DNA from: Rusavskia elegans
Taxonomy: Eukaryota > Ascomycota > Lecanoromycetes > Teloschistales > Teloschistaceae
Assembly: GCA_011316305.1 (NCBI GenBank)
Contig: SAUG01000091.1
Span: forward strand, 186,001-250,000
Length of the DNA stretch: 64,000 bases
Direction: 5' to 3'
The translations under genes were made by a program, and so were the position numbers. The notes beneath the pieces were generated by a model, which saw only the letters and a program-made list of their open reading frames with translations, was not told the origin of the DNA and made no database searches. This document shows positions 36,667-47,904 of this stretch, piece by piece. Numbering within the stretch: position 1 is the stretch's first letter; the number at the start of each line of letters is the position of its first letter.

Positions 36667-37923
36667 TTATTTAGTTAATTTGTTTTGGTTTTGATACCCG
36701 GTAAACCAGCGGTTCGGTAAATAAATCAAGCGTTAGTATACCAATATAAAATATACGATAACGGAATTAAAATTCTAATTTAGTTTATATAAATAACGGT
36801 TCTTTCTATCGAAAATTTAATAACTTCAAATTTTTATAGATAAATATACCTTGTAGATATCGTTTTTATTTTCTTTTACTAGTAATATAAGTTTATTAAT
36901 ATTTCTTAAAAATATTATAATTTACTGAAACCTTTTACGTACGTATATATTTCCGTAACAATAATATTATAGCTAAACTAAGTTATAGTATCTTTCTAAT
37001 AACTATATCTATCTATATAGACGTCGACTATCTCGTTATAACTAGAGTAATCTATTTTAACTTCGATAAAAATCTTCTTTTTACTACTTTTAAAACGCGC
37101 TATTCGACTTTTCTATCTTCTTTTAATCTAATAAATCGGATAAAGTTTTTAGCTATAGTAGCTAGCGTATTAGCTAGCGATCCTATAGCTAGCGACCGTT
37201 TTAAAACTACGCGGGTAAAAGAGTATCTTAATAGTTTAACGGAACGTTTAAATATAGATTATATAATAAATATAGTCGAGACGACGACTATTTATAATTA
37301 TTTCGTATTATAGTCGATAGATATAACAGAAATATTGGATATTTATAATCGTTTATAACGTCGAAGAAAGACGCTGTAAATCTTGCCACGTGAATGTAAT
37401 AATCGTTGCCGTATATAATATTAATGAAATATATATATATATAAATACAATACGGCCTGGTGGCGCAGTGGTAACGTTGCGTAACCTGAAGGTCTAACGG
37501 ATCCGCGCTCTATCTCGGAGTTAGCGAAGATAATCCAGCGGGTCGGGGGTTCGAATCCCTCGAAGGCTAACCTAATACTTAAGTTTTTTCTATCGATTAA
37601 ATCGATTTTTATAGAGTTTAAAATATAGAAAGACTAGATAGTAGATCGTCTCGGCCTAGCCCGATCGATCGAACTTAATTAAATTAATTAATAAAGTTAA
37701 ATAGATTACGGTTTCCCTCTAGATTTTAGTCTAGATCTAGCTTCTTCGGGAGTCTTTAATTCGAGTTCTCGGTAAAATACTTGAGTATTAAATAATTACG
37801 TAATCTGATCGGTTTAGCGCCTCTAGCGTTAGAATCGTGAAAGACTAAAATCAAAATCCGAATGATTAATCGTATATATATAATAAATACAATATAATCT
37901 CAAATAAAAACTTTTCAAAAAAG
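36667..37923 (+). mobile_element. family A retroposon-like element, copy with SINE inserted
   Basis: Head TTTTGGTTTTGATACCCGG at ~36681, ORF region ~37000-37370, 3' segment GCTGTAAATCTTGCC, then (AT)n. An imperfect TSD AAAGTTTTARTAT flanks it (near 36654 and 37924), the mismatch being A/G as expected from RIP. The SINE at 37453-37882 lies in its (AT)n tract. Confidence 0.75.
37453..37882 (+). mobile_element. tRNA-derived SINE, copy 2 (clearest tRNA head)
   Basis: 430 bp with 12-bp TSD ATAAATACAATA (37441-37452, 37883-37894). A-box TGGCGCAGTGG at 37461-37471, B-box GGTTCGAATCC at 37548-37558. The acceptor-like GGCCT pairs with AGGCT at the end of the head. The A-to-B spacing is much longer than in an intronless tRNA, suggesting descent from an intron-containing tRNA. 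The 3' tail is the same as in the copy at 28691. Confidence 0.9.
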
Positions 37924-37939
37924 AAAGTTTTAGTATAAA

Positions 37940-40121
37940 AAAACTATATTTCTATCGTCTATCGATCGACTTTTATATAGAGTAGTATTAATTTCTATAG
38001 TATAAAACTTTATATCCTTCGACGATATATATAACGATAATTATAAACTATATCGAATTATCTTTTCGTATATAATAAAGAAAAAAATAGAAATTTTATT
38101 TTCTATAATTTCTTTTTAGTCTCTATTAACTCTTATATATAAAGTAAAAAAACAACTAGAAAATTTATTTTCTATAGTTCCTTTTTAATTTCTATTAATT
38201 TTTTCGCGTATAATTTCGAAAATATCGAAAGTATTCGGAATCTAGTTTCTAGAAATTAAAACTATTAATACTCCGGTCTTTTAAGTAATTTTACTATTAT
38301 TAGTAAATATTTTATTATTTTTTACTGTTTTAGATTTAATATAATATATATTCTTTTCGACGATACTATAAAAAGTTATTTTTCTAATACTATTTTCTCT
38401 AACTTTTATAGATATCTAGAAAAATTGCCCGGATTAGAAATTGACTATAAAACTAAATCGACTACGCTAGTATAAATATTTAAAAAAAAAAAACAAAATA
38501 CTATACGTAATATAGTAAATAGTTAATAGATAAATTTAAATAAATTTTATTAACTATTATAATTTACTTTTGGAGATATATATTATATATATATTCTATA
38601 AACTTTGAACGTTTATAACTACAATTTACTTTCGTTAAATTCTATTTTTCTTCTACTACGTTTTAGTTTACGCTTTTTTATTAGAGAGTTTTTCTAATTA
38701 TAAACTTCGATAAACTTTTAAATATTTTTAAGATTTTCTTATAGTTACTATTATTTATATTTATTTTACCAACCAGTTTATTTAAATAGATATTCTGCTT
38801 TTAACTTCTCGTTTTATTTAGATTTTATAAATCTTTTATCTAAAATAGTTTCTATTTTCTATTTTCTTTTATTATTAATAAATTTCGATAATAGATATTC
38901 TAATAATTCGCTATTTTAACGGTAATAGAACTCTTTTAATGAAAATGTATAAAAGATATTATAGATATTTATTTTAATTAAAAAAATAAACCGATAATTT
39001 TTAAAATTAATATATTTCGAAATCCGATATAAATCTATAAATTTAAATTTAAGTTTTTTATAGAAAATAGTATTAAATTTCCAGTTTTATATTCTATCGA
39101 TTAATATTTTTGGTTATAGTATTTAACCTGACTTTTTTTAAAAAAAAATTAATTTATATATATCGATTTACAGATTTATTATAGATTTATGATATTTTTT
39201 TTATACTAGTACTTTATCTATAATATATTTAAAAGAAAAATTTTTATAATAATATATTCGCTATTATTATAGATAAATTTAGTTAAATATAGAAATTTGA
39301 TTAAATTTTTCTATTTTTAATAAATATATATCATTATATAATATTCTAGTTATTAAATCTATCGTTCGGTTGATCCGTTTATTTAAAAATAGAATATAGT
39401 ATTTAAACGACGTTTAATTTTTAATTAATAATAGATTTCCGATTGGAATTCGTACGTAAATAGCGAATCTCTATTACTAATAATTCTATTAGGAATAAAT
39501 TATTTATATTAAAGTTTATCGATAATAAATTTTATAAAATCCTTCGTGTTAATCGTTTTATAATATAAGATATATCTCGCTATTTTGGTAAATCGATCGA
39601 TAGCTATTAAAATTAAATCTATAACGTTTCGACTTTATCGAATAGATAGTAATCTAATAATAAAGTCTATCGTTATTTCTTTCTATAACTATATAAAGTA
39701 TAGGAGATTTTAAATCTTTTTATAAAATTTATATCTATAGATTTTAGCTCGTTACTAGATATTATATTTTCTTATATAAAATTTAGTATATTTATTAGTT
39801 TCGGCTAGCTATAGCTATAATAAATAAATAATAAAATCCGTCTATATCTAAAATATCTAGCTAGAAAGTTATTACAATTATTTTCTAAAAGCTCTATATA
39901 TAGTATCTCGTTTTCGGATATATATAAAGACTTTTTTTCAAAAAAAACCTAGATTTTATTTCTATATTCTATAATCCGGCTTATATTTTTTTATAGTATA
40001 TAGTCTGTATATATTTCTATATATCGACTTTTCGATTTTAAAACTCTATAAATATATTGTCTGTACTAGAGATTACTTTACTATAAACTATTTTAATAAT
40101 AGCAATCCTCTACGCCATTTA
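37940..40121 (-). pseudogene. Ty3/Gypsy integrase region, RIP-degraded
   Basis: Minus-strand frame from ~39900 to ~39330 reads LLENNCNNFLARYFRYRR (Gypsy LLEhcHDNplAGHFGxrRT, the zinc-binding part), ITIDFIIRLL, LIAIDRFTKIARYI, IISNRDSLFTYEF (SDRgSlFTSxF) and LKIKRRLNT. This is an unambiguous Gypsy integrase core with stops. It is a different family from 21538-25506. The part at 37940-39300 is downstream 3' sequence, not resolved. Cut on the right by a hAT-derived end at 40122. Confidence 0.75.
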
Positions 40122-40483
40122 TAGACTGGCCGTCGGATCGGATTTCGAATCTAGATTGGCTAACCCGATCCGACCCGAATCGGATCGGGTTTTTCTAGAA
40201 TTCGATTCGTTAAAACCGTCAAACCAAGTATAACTATATAATTATAGTATAAAGATAATAAAAAAATAAATATTCAATAGTAATTATTTAATCATTTAAA
40301 ATAATAGAAAATTAATTAGATAGTTTATATTAGTTTGTTATATTATCTAGAGATTAAATCTAATTTCTCTCTAATTCTAATATAGATTTAATCTAACTAT
40401 ATATTTTATAATAGAGGCGGGTTTTCGTCGAGTTTTTATCGATATTAATTTTATAATCTAATCCGACTCTCGATTCTAATATT
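40122..40483 (+). mobile_element. hAT-derived MITE, left-end portion
   Basis: Begins TAGACTGGCCGTCGGATCGG, the hAT left end almost unmutated. It ends at the next unit (40484) before reaching its own right end, so it is truncated or interrupted. Confidence 0.65.
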
Positions 40484-40990
40484 TAGACTGGCTACTTCGG
40501 TACGGGTTTCTGTCGGTATTTCGGAAATCTAACCCGAATTTTAGTAAATTAGTTTAACCCGACCTACTAAATAGTATAGGTCGGTTTCTAAAATTAGAAT
40601 CGAAAATCAGATTAGATTATAAAATAGAAACTAATAGAAATCCGATCTAATCTATTAAATATTTAATATATAGTATATTACTATAATTAATATAATAAAC
40701 AATTAATTAATTAATTTTATTTATAGATAATATATATACGTAATATATTTTTTTAGATGAATTTTTAATAGATAGATATTATTTTTATATTAGAATTATA
40801 TTTATATACTAGGTTTTAGCGATTTTAATAGATTAAATCCGAGAATTTAGATATAATCCGGAACCGAATCGGTTCGGTATCTAAAAAAAATCGGAACCGA
40901 TTTAATTTAATATTTAGAAAAGTCGGAATCGATTCGGTTCGAACCCGGAATATAAACCCGGATTTAAAATCCGACCCGACGGCTGGTCTA
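40484..40990 (-). mobile_element. hAT-derived MITE, 507 bp
   Basis: Begins TAGACTGGCTACTTCGGTAC (hAT right end, inverted) and ends CCGACGGCTGGTCTA (hAT left end, inverted). No clear 8-bp TSD, suggesting a rearrangement at the junction with 40122-40483. Confidence 0.7.
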
Positions 40991-41034
40991 ATTATTATAA
41001 ACTATTTAAATTATTTAAAACCTTTATTAAATTC

Positions 41035-41240
41035 AGTGGATATAGAAATACTAGCCGATAGTACCGGCTGATTAATACGCTGACTAAATTCCGTTAACCG
41101 CGGCTTATTAGTTCTACGGGATTCGTTGTCCGATTAGATCTAGCGTTCAACTTTATTCGTTTATTTTCAGAAGAACATTCCATCTATATAAAAATATTAA
41201 GCTATTATTATTATTTTAAATCGATTTGTAATAATTAGTA
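41035..41240 (-). repeat. R3 dispersed repeat, copy 4
   Basis: Reverse orientation. Contains AGCCGATAGTACCGGCT and TTAACCGCGGCTTATTAGTT. It follows a hAT-derived end by ~45 bp. Confidence 0.6.
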
Positions 41241-41284
41241 GTAATAAAAGATTTATTTATGGATATTATATAATATATATATCG

Positions 41285-41360
41285 AATTAACGCCTCTAAT
41301 ATTAGATTCGTGAAAAACTAAAATCAAAAATCCAAATGATTAATCGTATATATATAATAT
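41285..41360 (+). mobile_element. SINE 3' tail fragment (5'-truncated)
   Basis: Matches only the last ~70 bp of the tRNA-derived SINE (GAATTAACGCCTCTAATATT, then GTGAAAAACTAAAATC and TA repeats). 5' truncation is typical of reverse-transcribed inserts. Confidence 0.7.
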
Positions 41361-42276
41361 ATATATTGCGTTTATAAATATTAATTTCCGTTTATAAATT
41401 TTAATAATACCAGTAACGTTATCCGTATTTTCGGAAATACTAATTAAAAAAATTAAAAAAATTTTATTAGTAATATTTACTAACTAACTACTGTTTTTTA
41501 CTAATAAACCTAATATATTTAGGTACGATAGAAATAAAACGGTTAATTAATTAGATTCTAATTAGTTAAAATATCGATAGACGAACTATTTCTATCTTTC
41601 GATAATACTACTATTAAACGCTTTAAAAAAAATATAATAGTGTTTCGAAACGACTCTATATATATATAAACTATCGTAAATCATCGAATTTCTATTAAAA
41701 ATAAAAATAAAAAGATATAGTCGATATAATTCTAATAGATCTTTCTATTTTATTTAAATTAAATATAATCCGAAAACTAAATATAGCGCGAAACCGTAGC
41801 TCGAATTCTATAATAATATAATTTTTCGAAAAATTAGAAAAATAGAATATTATAATCTAGATAGAATTTATAGAATTTCGCTAATAGAATTAATAGAGGA
41901 AGAAGATATTCTCGCCGCTATCTAAACTTTCTACGTTTTTGACTAGAGCCGATAAATAGAAAAAATTCGTTATAGATAATATTAACTATTTCTATTTTTT
42001 TTATAATAATAAATCTACTAAAACCGGGCTTTATATCGAATATATAGATAAAGATTTCTACTTCCGTAACGTTTATATCTTTATCGAAAAAAACAAATAT
42101 ATCGCTAGATTAAATAATAAAATTAAAAAAAACCTATAGATATATCTTCGCGAATAAATTTTATAATAGTATTCTAACGAACTTTCGAATATAGAAGAAA
42201 AATATTTATTGAATAACTTTAATATATAGATTAACGTCTTAATCGCTCGCTTTAAACTACTAATAGAAGAAAAAAT

Positions 42277-42977
42277 TAAACTAGCTACTTCGGTATAGAT
42301 TCTCGTCGATATTTCGGAAATCCGATCTAAATTTTAGCGAATCGATTCGATCCGACCCGCTAAATAGTATAGATTAGTTTCTAAAATTAGAACTAAGAAT
42401 TAGATCGGATTATAAAATAGAAACCGATAAAAATTTAATTTAATCTATTAAACCTTCAATATATAATATAATATTATAGTTATTAAAATATAATACTATA
42501 ATCAATATAATATATAGTTAATTAATTAATTTTATTTATAAATAATATATATAGATTATATATTTCTTTTTATTAGATTAATTTTTAATAGGTCGATATT
42601 ATTTTTATATTAGATTTATATTTTTATACTAGATTTAAACGGTTTTAATAGATTAAATCCGGAAATCTAGATTCGATCCGGAACCGAATCGGTTTAATAT
42701 AGACTAGCTATTTCGAATCAAAATAGCGATCCGACTTCGCGATAAACGTGACTATTACGTCTAAATTACTAGTTAAAATTAGTCTCCTTTCTAATACGAT
42801 TAGAAACTCGAACCCGGGACACGAATCCGGGTTCGAAACCCGACAAAACGGCCAGTCTAGTTTAGTATTTAAAAAAATCGGAACTAATTCGGTTCAATAT
42901 CTAAAAAAGTTAGAACCGATTTAGTTCGAACCCGGAATACGAATCCGGATTCGAGATCCGATCCGACGGCCAGTCTA
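42277..42977 (-). mobile_element. hAT-derived MITE inserted in Gypsy gag
   Basis: Ends TAAACTAGCTACTTCGG and GACGGCCAGTCTA. The uninterrupted gag at ~20900 (-) shows the empty site. The flanking 8-mers (GAAAAAAT / AAAGAAAT) are similar but not identical, plausibly altered by RIP. It itself contains the micro-element at 42700-42859. Confidence 0.75.
42700..42859 (-). mobile_element. 160-bp micro-MITE nested in a MITE
   Basis: Starts TAGACTAGCTATTTCGAATC, ends AACGGCCAGTCTA, with an 8-bp TSD GTTTAATA / GTTTAGTA (42692-42699, 42860-42867; one A/G difference). It keeps only the two hAT termini. The centre (GATAAACGTGACTATTACG) shows little RIP. Confidence 0.8.
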
Positions 42978-43811
42978 AAAGAAATATAAATTTTAAATAA
43001 AAAGAAATATATTATTAAAAATATAAATCGTTATCGCGATTCTCGCGAATATAGCTAGACTAGGTTTCGAGCTATAAAAATCGCCGAAATAATTAATATT
43101 CGGTAAATTATTATATAGATATAAATAGGCTTTACTACTTCTTTTTATATTACTATAGTTTTTAAACTAATAGAAAAGACTATCGTTAATACGATCTTTT
43201 AATTAATAGATAATTATAAATTCGAAATTTAGATTATAGAAAAAGACTACTTTCGATAATTTCGAAATATATTTTCTAATAACTCTAGCTATTAATAAAT
43301 AGAAAATTCGTTTCTATTTCGGTTCTAATCGATACTAGAAAATATAATATATTAATTAATATTCGGTTCCGGTTCTTTCGGATATAAATATTAACGTTTT
43401 ATAGTTTAATAAACTTTTTAATCTTTCTAGAAATATTAGCTTTTTTTTATTAAAAAAAATCTATTCAAAATACTTTTTATCTAAAATAATACGAATTTTC
43501 TTCGCTTTATATTTATAAATAGATTAGAAATTCTATAAAGAAATCGTTTTCTAATATAATAGATTTTAGAGATTTTATAATTATCAATTTTAAAAAAGAT
43601 TTTATTTCTATCCGAATTTCTAATATTTAGTTCTACTAGCTCCGTTATAATAAATCTACTAGATAGATATTTATAAAAACGTATATAGCGAAGACTATTC
43701 TACTATAGAAAAAGTCTATATCTAATACGCCGAATAGAATCCCGTCTATAGATATTATAGTAATAGTTTTACCGAATTTTATAATAACGACGTCGAATAC
43801 TATAATAGAAC

Positions 43812-44321
43812 TAGACTAGCTACTTTGATATAGATTTTTATCGGTATTTCGAAAATCCGACCCGAATTTTAATAAATTAATTTAATCCGATCCGTTAAAT
43901 AGTATAGGTCGTTTATTAAAATTAGAATCAAAAGTTAGATTAAATTATAAAGTAGAAACTAATAGAAATCCGATCCGATATACTAAACCTTTAATAAATA
44001 GTAAAATACTATAATTAATATAATAAAGAATAAATAACTTAATTTTATCCATAGATAATATATATAGATAATATATTTCCTTTTATTAGATTATTTTTTA
44101 ATAGATAGATATTACTTTTATATTAAAATTATACTTTTATACTAGAATTTAGCAGTTTTAACGGGTTAAATCTCGGAATCTAGATTTAATCTAGAACCGA
44201 GTCGATCGGTATTTAAAAAAATCGAAATCGACTTAATTCGGTATTTAGAAAAGTCGGAACCGATTCGGTTCGAACCCGGGATACGATCCCGAGTTCGAAA
44301 CCCGACCCGACGATCAATCTA
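43812..44321 (-). mobile_element. hAT-derived MITE, ~510 bp
   Basis: Begins TAGACTAGCTACTTTG and ends CCGACGATCAATCTA. No matching 8-bp TSD. Confidence 0.65.
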
Positions 44322-44361
44322 CTAATATTAGAATTCGATCCGACCCGAAGTAGCCAGACTA
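44322..44361 (+). mobile_element. 40-bp hAT right-end fragment
   Basis: ATTCGATCCGACCCGAAGTA then GCCAGACTA, i.e. the last ~40 bp of the hAT right end, nearly unmutated, abutting the previous MITE. Confidence 0.65.
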
Positions 44362-44422
44362 GCCGTTTAATATAAAATACCTAGACTATAGAATATATTT
44401 CAAGCGATAGAGTTTATTTTAT

Positions 44423-44853
44423 ATTTATATACGTTTTAATTATTCGGATTTTTAATTATCTTTTACGAATTAATATTAGTAGTACCAATCGATCAAATTA
44501 TATAATTATTTATATTCAAATATTTACCGCGAATTTAATTAAAAATTTCTAAAGAAACTAGACCAAGACTAAAATCTAGAAGAAAACCGAAATCTATTTA
44601 ACTTTAATTAATTTATTTTACTTCGATTAGAAATAGCTAGACCGAGATAATCTTCTAAATAATCTCTCTATATAACTTTTATATAAACTCTATATAAAAA
44701 TCGACCTAGTCTATTAGAAAAAATTTAAATATTAGATTAGTTTTCGAAGGATTTAAACTTCCGACCCGCTGGATTAACTCCGCTAACTCCGAGATAGAGC
44801 GCGGATCCGTTAGGCCTTCAGGTAACGCAGTCTACTACTACGCCACCCAGGCC
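44423..44853 (-). mobile_element. tRNA-derived SINE, copy 3 (minus strand)
   Basis: 431 bp with a 16-bp TSD ATAGAGTTTATTTTAT (44407-44422, 44854-44869). The head reads GGCCTGGGTGGCGTAGTAG on the minus strand. The B-box is RIP-mutated (TTTAAATCC). The body diverges from copies 1-2, and with copy 4 forms a second subfamily. Confidence 0.87.
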
Positions 44854-44869
44854 ATAGAGTTTATTTTAT

Positions 44870-45117
44870 TATTATATCTTTTATTAGAAATAGTTATCGC
44901 TAGTTTATCATTACCGTATCGGCGGCTCGTTATATCTATAGATAATTTCGATATATAAAATATCTCGCGTCTTTTTATTAATAGTAAAAGGTTAACTCTA
45001 TTATTTTTAAAAGTTTTAGATTCTATTAAAGGATTTCTAGACCTTTTAGTTATACGCTCGCGTAAAACGTAATTAATTTAAACTTTCTATATAAAAAGTT
45101 CTTTTTTTTAAAGCGTT
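44870..45117. repeat. unresolved RIP-degraded DNA between SINEs
   Basis: AT-rich interval between two minus-strand SINEs. No recognisable feature. Confidence 0.4.
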
Positions 45118-45126
45118 TCTATATAT

Positions 45127-45560
45127 ATATATATATACGATTTAATCAATCCGATTTTTAATTATCTTTTACGAATTAGTACTAGAGGTACTATTCGATT
45201 CGATTACGTAATTATTTAGATTTAAATATTTACCGCGAATTTAATCTAAAATTCTTTAAAAAGCTAAATCTAGATTAAAATCTTGAGAGAAATCGTAGTC
45301 TATTTAACTTTAATTAATTTAGTTTATTTCGATTAGAAATAGCTAGATCGAAATAGTTCTATAAATAATTTTTCTATATAATTCCTATATAAACTCTATA
45401 TAAAAATCGACTTTATCGATTAAAAAAAATTTAAATATTAGATTAGCCTTCAAGGGATTCGAACTTTCGACCCGCTAGATTAACTCCGCTAACTCCGAGA
45501 TAGAGCGCGGATCCGTTAGACCTCCAGGTAACGTAGTCTACTACTGCGTCACCCAGGCCA
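45127..45560 (-). mobile_element. tRNA-derived SINE, copy 4 (minus strand)
   Basis: About 434 bp. TSD TCTATATAT (45118-45126, 45561-45569), partly ambiguous because the target is a TA run. The head keeps GGCCTGGGTGACGCAGTAG and a B-box GGTTCGAA-type element (minus strand GTTCGAATCCC). Same subfamily as copy 3. Confidence 0.83.
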
Positions 45561-45619
45561 TCTATATATTAATAACTTGAAATATTCGACTTTTTTCGAA
45601 GGAAATACTATTATAGTAC

Positions 45620-46260
45620 TTTTTGAAAAACTTTTATTTAAAGTTTTATTGATTCTTTATAAATATATATATGGTTTATTTATATTATATACGGTAACAG
45701 CTATTATATTTACGTATGAAAAAATCTTTATAGCTAAGAATATATAGTTTGTTAGATAAAGTTTATAACGTAATTAATTACTTTTATTTAACTATTTTCT
45801 TTTCTATTCGCGATTACAATTTCTTTATAATATTTAAATATTGTATTTCAGATTCATTTTTGACGTTATAAATATTTATAAATATCTAGTGTTTCCGCTA
45901 TAGCTATTTACTATACTATAAATTTAATTATCTATAATTATCGCTTCGGCTATATTTACTATATAATCAATATCTAACTATTATATTAAACTATTAAAGT
46001 ATTTTTTTGCCCGCGTAAAATACTATAGATAGAAGCTTTACTCGGTTAATTAGAGTAAAAAGGTATAAAAAGATCGGATAACGCGTTTTAAAAGCGCTAA
46101 TAAAAGAATTTTTATTTATAAATAATATAGATTTATTTAGCTGTAATAAAATAGTCGAGGTCCGCGTGGATAGATAGATATAGTTATTATAGATATAAAT
46201 ACTATCGTTTTGTTCAGCTAGTAGCTATAGCTATTACGGGAATATATATATAAATAAAAG
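45620..46260 (-). mobile_element. family A element, 5'-truncated copy
   Basis: Contains the 3' end, (AT)n tract, GTAACAGCTATTATATTTACG block and ORF region in reverse orientation, but lacks the ~250-bp head. It stops near GGGAATATATATAT at ~46250. 5' truncation is what target-primed reverse transcription produces. Confidence 0.65.
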
Positions 46261-46844
46261 GTTATAAAATCTAGATTCTATTTAAAGAACTGCGTAGTAG
46301 ATAGATACGAGAAATATATCTATTAGATAGTAGAACAATATAATAGAAAGGACAATCTCTTTTATATAGAGTTTTTACTCTATTAGAATCTCTAGTTACT
46401 AGCGCGTTTAGTACCCGAAAGATTTAGTAGCCGTTTCGTAATATAATAAATCCTTCCGGCTTTATAGTTATATTTTTCTATACTAGAATTCGTTTCGAAT
46501 CTTTATATTATATCTGCAGTTTAAATTTATATAATACAAATCAGATATAATATAGAAACGAATTATTTATCTTCGTATTTCTATAGTTAAATCGGTTTTT
46601 ATAATATCTTTTATATATAGATTGTTAATAACCATAAGATTTCATATAAATATCTTAGAGATTATCCAATATATTTCGATATACTATCAATGGTTTATTA
46701 ATAGTAATAGCAAATTAATTAGTTATCAAATTTATATTATAGACAATAGTGGATTATTTAGTTATATAAAATAATATAACATCTATAGTTATATTATACT
46801 ACTAGTAATAATCCATTAATCGTAATTAAGTATTCTATTTAATT
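46261..46844. repeat. AT-rich DNA with a low-RIP patch, possible solo LTR
   Basis: 46290-46560 has LTR-like words (GATACGAGAAATATATCT, CTTTTATATAGAG). 46620-46830 retains many CA/TG dinucleotides (ACTATCAATGG), unlike its surroundings. No gene. Identity unresolved. Confidence 0.35.
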
Positions 46845-46847
46845 GAT

Positions 46848-47768
46848 TCTTGTTTTGTTTATTTTTTGATATCCGGTTAACCGTCGGTTCCGTAAGCAAT
46901 TTATTTTAGTATTAATACGCTAGCGTTAGATATATAGTATAAAAACTAGTACCCTAGTCTAATTAACTTAAACTAAAAAACTATATAAAATTAACTCGAA
47001 TCTATTCTATAATACGCTCGTAATATAAACTCCTATAGTTTACTTAAAATAGAACGTAATAGAATTTTCGTAATATATATATCTTATAGTCGCTTCTTTT
47101 TCTTCTTTTACTAGTATCTACTATTATATCTAATATATATATCTTCCGTAATAGTCCAAGCTATAGGCTAATATATACAGAACCTCTACTAATAATATTA
47201 TAACTACGATTATACCTTTCTAATTAAAAGAAATAGAATATAAAATCGCTAAATTCGAACTATTTAATAACGTCGACCGAGTCCTCGCTAGTCCGCCTAC
47301 TATAACGGACTTTAAATCCCGAGATCCGTTAGTCTTAACTATAATATTAAAGCCTCGTATTCCGAATCCGCCGGAGCCGTACGGTCTTAGCGACTATATT
47401 AAACTTCTAGTAAAGGCCTTTATTCTACTAGAATCCGAGCTAGTAGTTATCGAGTATCTAGATAAATTAGCAGGCCGTCTAGATTCGGGTACGACCGTAG
47501 ACGAGGATAAATTAACGAGGATAAAAGATAGTATTACCGCCTAGTAGATAGTCCTAGAAGCTATATTAGTAGCTTATAATTGTACGTATTTCGAAGTAGT
47601 ATAAGGGAATTATAGAGGAGGAATAGTAATTAAATAGAGGATATAATAGAATAAAAACGATTAATTGCGCTGTAAACCTTGCTTTTTTTAACTGCGAAAA
47701 TTCTTTACTATATAAGCAATATTTATTATTACCGTATAAAAACTACGGTAATAAAACGTATATATATA
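46848..47768 (+). mobile_element. family B retroposon-like element
   Basis: About 0.92 kb. The head TTGTTTTG..GATATCCGGTTAACCG matches the 93-bp solo insertion at 12323. It has an ORF at 47225-47604, a 3' segment GCGCTGTAAACCTTGC and a terminal hairpin ATTACCGTA-loop-TACGGTAAT (~47738-47761), then AAAACG and TA repeats. Same architecture as family A but strongly diverged and with less RIP. The TSD is not clear. Confidence 0.7.
47225..47604 (+). pseudogene. conserved short ORF of family B (unknown protein)
   Basis: Frame through 47269 reads FNNVDRVLASPPTITDFKSR, then PNPPEPYGLSDYIKLLVKAF, EYLDKLAGRLDSGTT and VLEAILVAYNCTYFEVV. Only two adjacent TAGs (probably Gln-Gln before RIP) break it before a TAA at ~47602. 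The second half aligns with the family A ORF. Likely helical or coiled-coil. No family recognised. Confidence 0.6.
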
Positions 47769-47904
47769 ATGACTCAATTATAACCCCGGACAGGGGTCCC
47801 ACAAGGGGATTTAATTGATTATTATTATTATTTGATGGAATATCTTATTCAATGGTTTTTTGATATTATTTTATAACTATATATAATAATTTAGAGCGTA
47901 GACA
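47769..47904. other. low-RIP spacer
   Basis: Contains CCCCGGACAGGGGTCCCACA and TTATTATTATTATT. CA/TG are present. No gene or clear element end seen. Confidence 0.4.

Larger units (their letters stand above)
41360..43811 (+). pseudogene. Gypsy gag fragment, split by a MITE
   Basis: Colinear with the gag end of the element at 15276-21537. One frame reads LYIEYIDKDFYFRNVYIF, then YSNELSNIEEKYLL and INVLIARFKLLIEEK, matching fungal retroelement Gag (..YRDVhxFxeR.. LRGxAxxWYxxEL.. W...L..RFK). The MITE at 42277-42977 interrupts it. It ends at another MITE at 43812. Pol is absent, so a 5' fragment. RIP stops throughout. Confidence 0.6.

Noticed and set aside
37453..37565. A functional tRNA gene
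   Set aside because: The A/B boxes are real, but the unit has a tRNA-unrelated body, repeated tail, TSDs and several copies, so it is a SINE head. The head does not fold into an ordinary 72-76 nt tRNA.
41360..43811. Starship captain / DUF3435 tyrosine recombinase
   Set aside because: The region is a Gypsy gag, colinear with gag of 15276-21537. No RPG.. or R..H..R..Y recombinase pattern was found.
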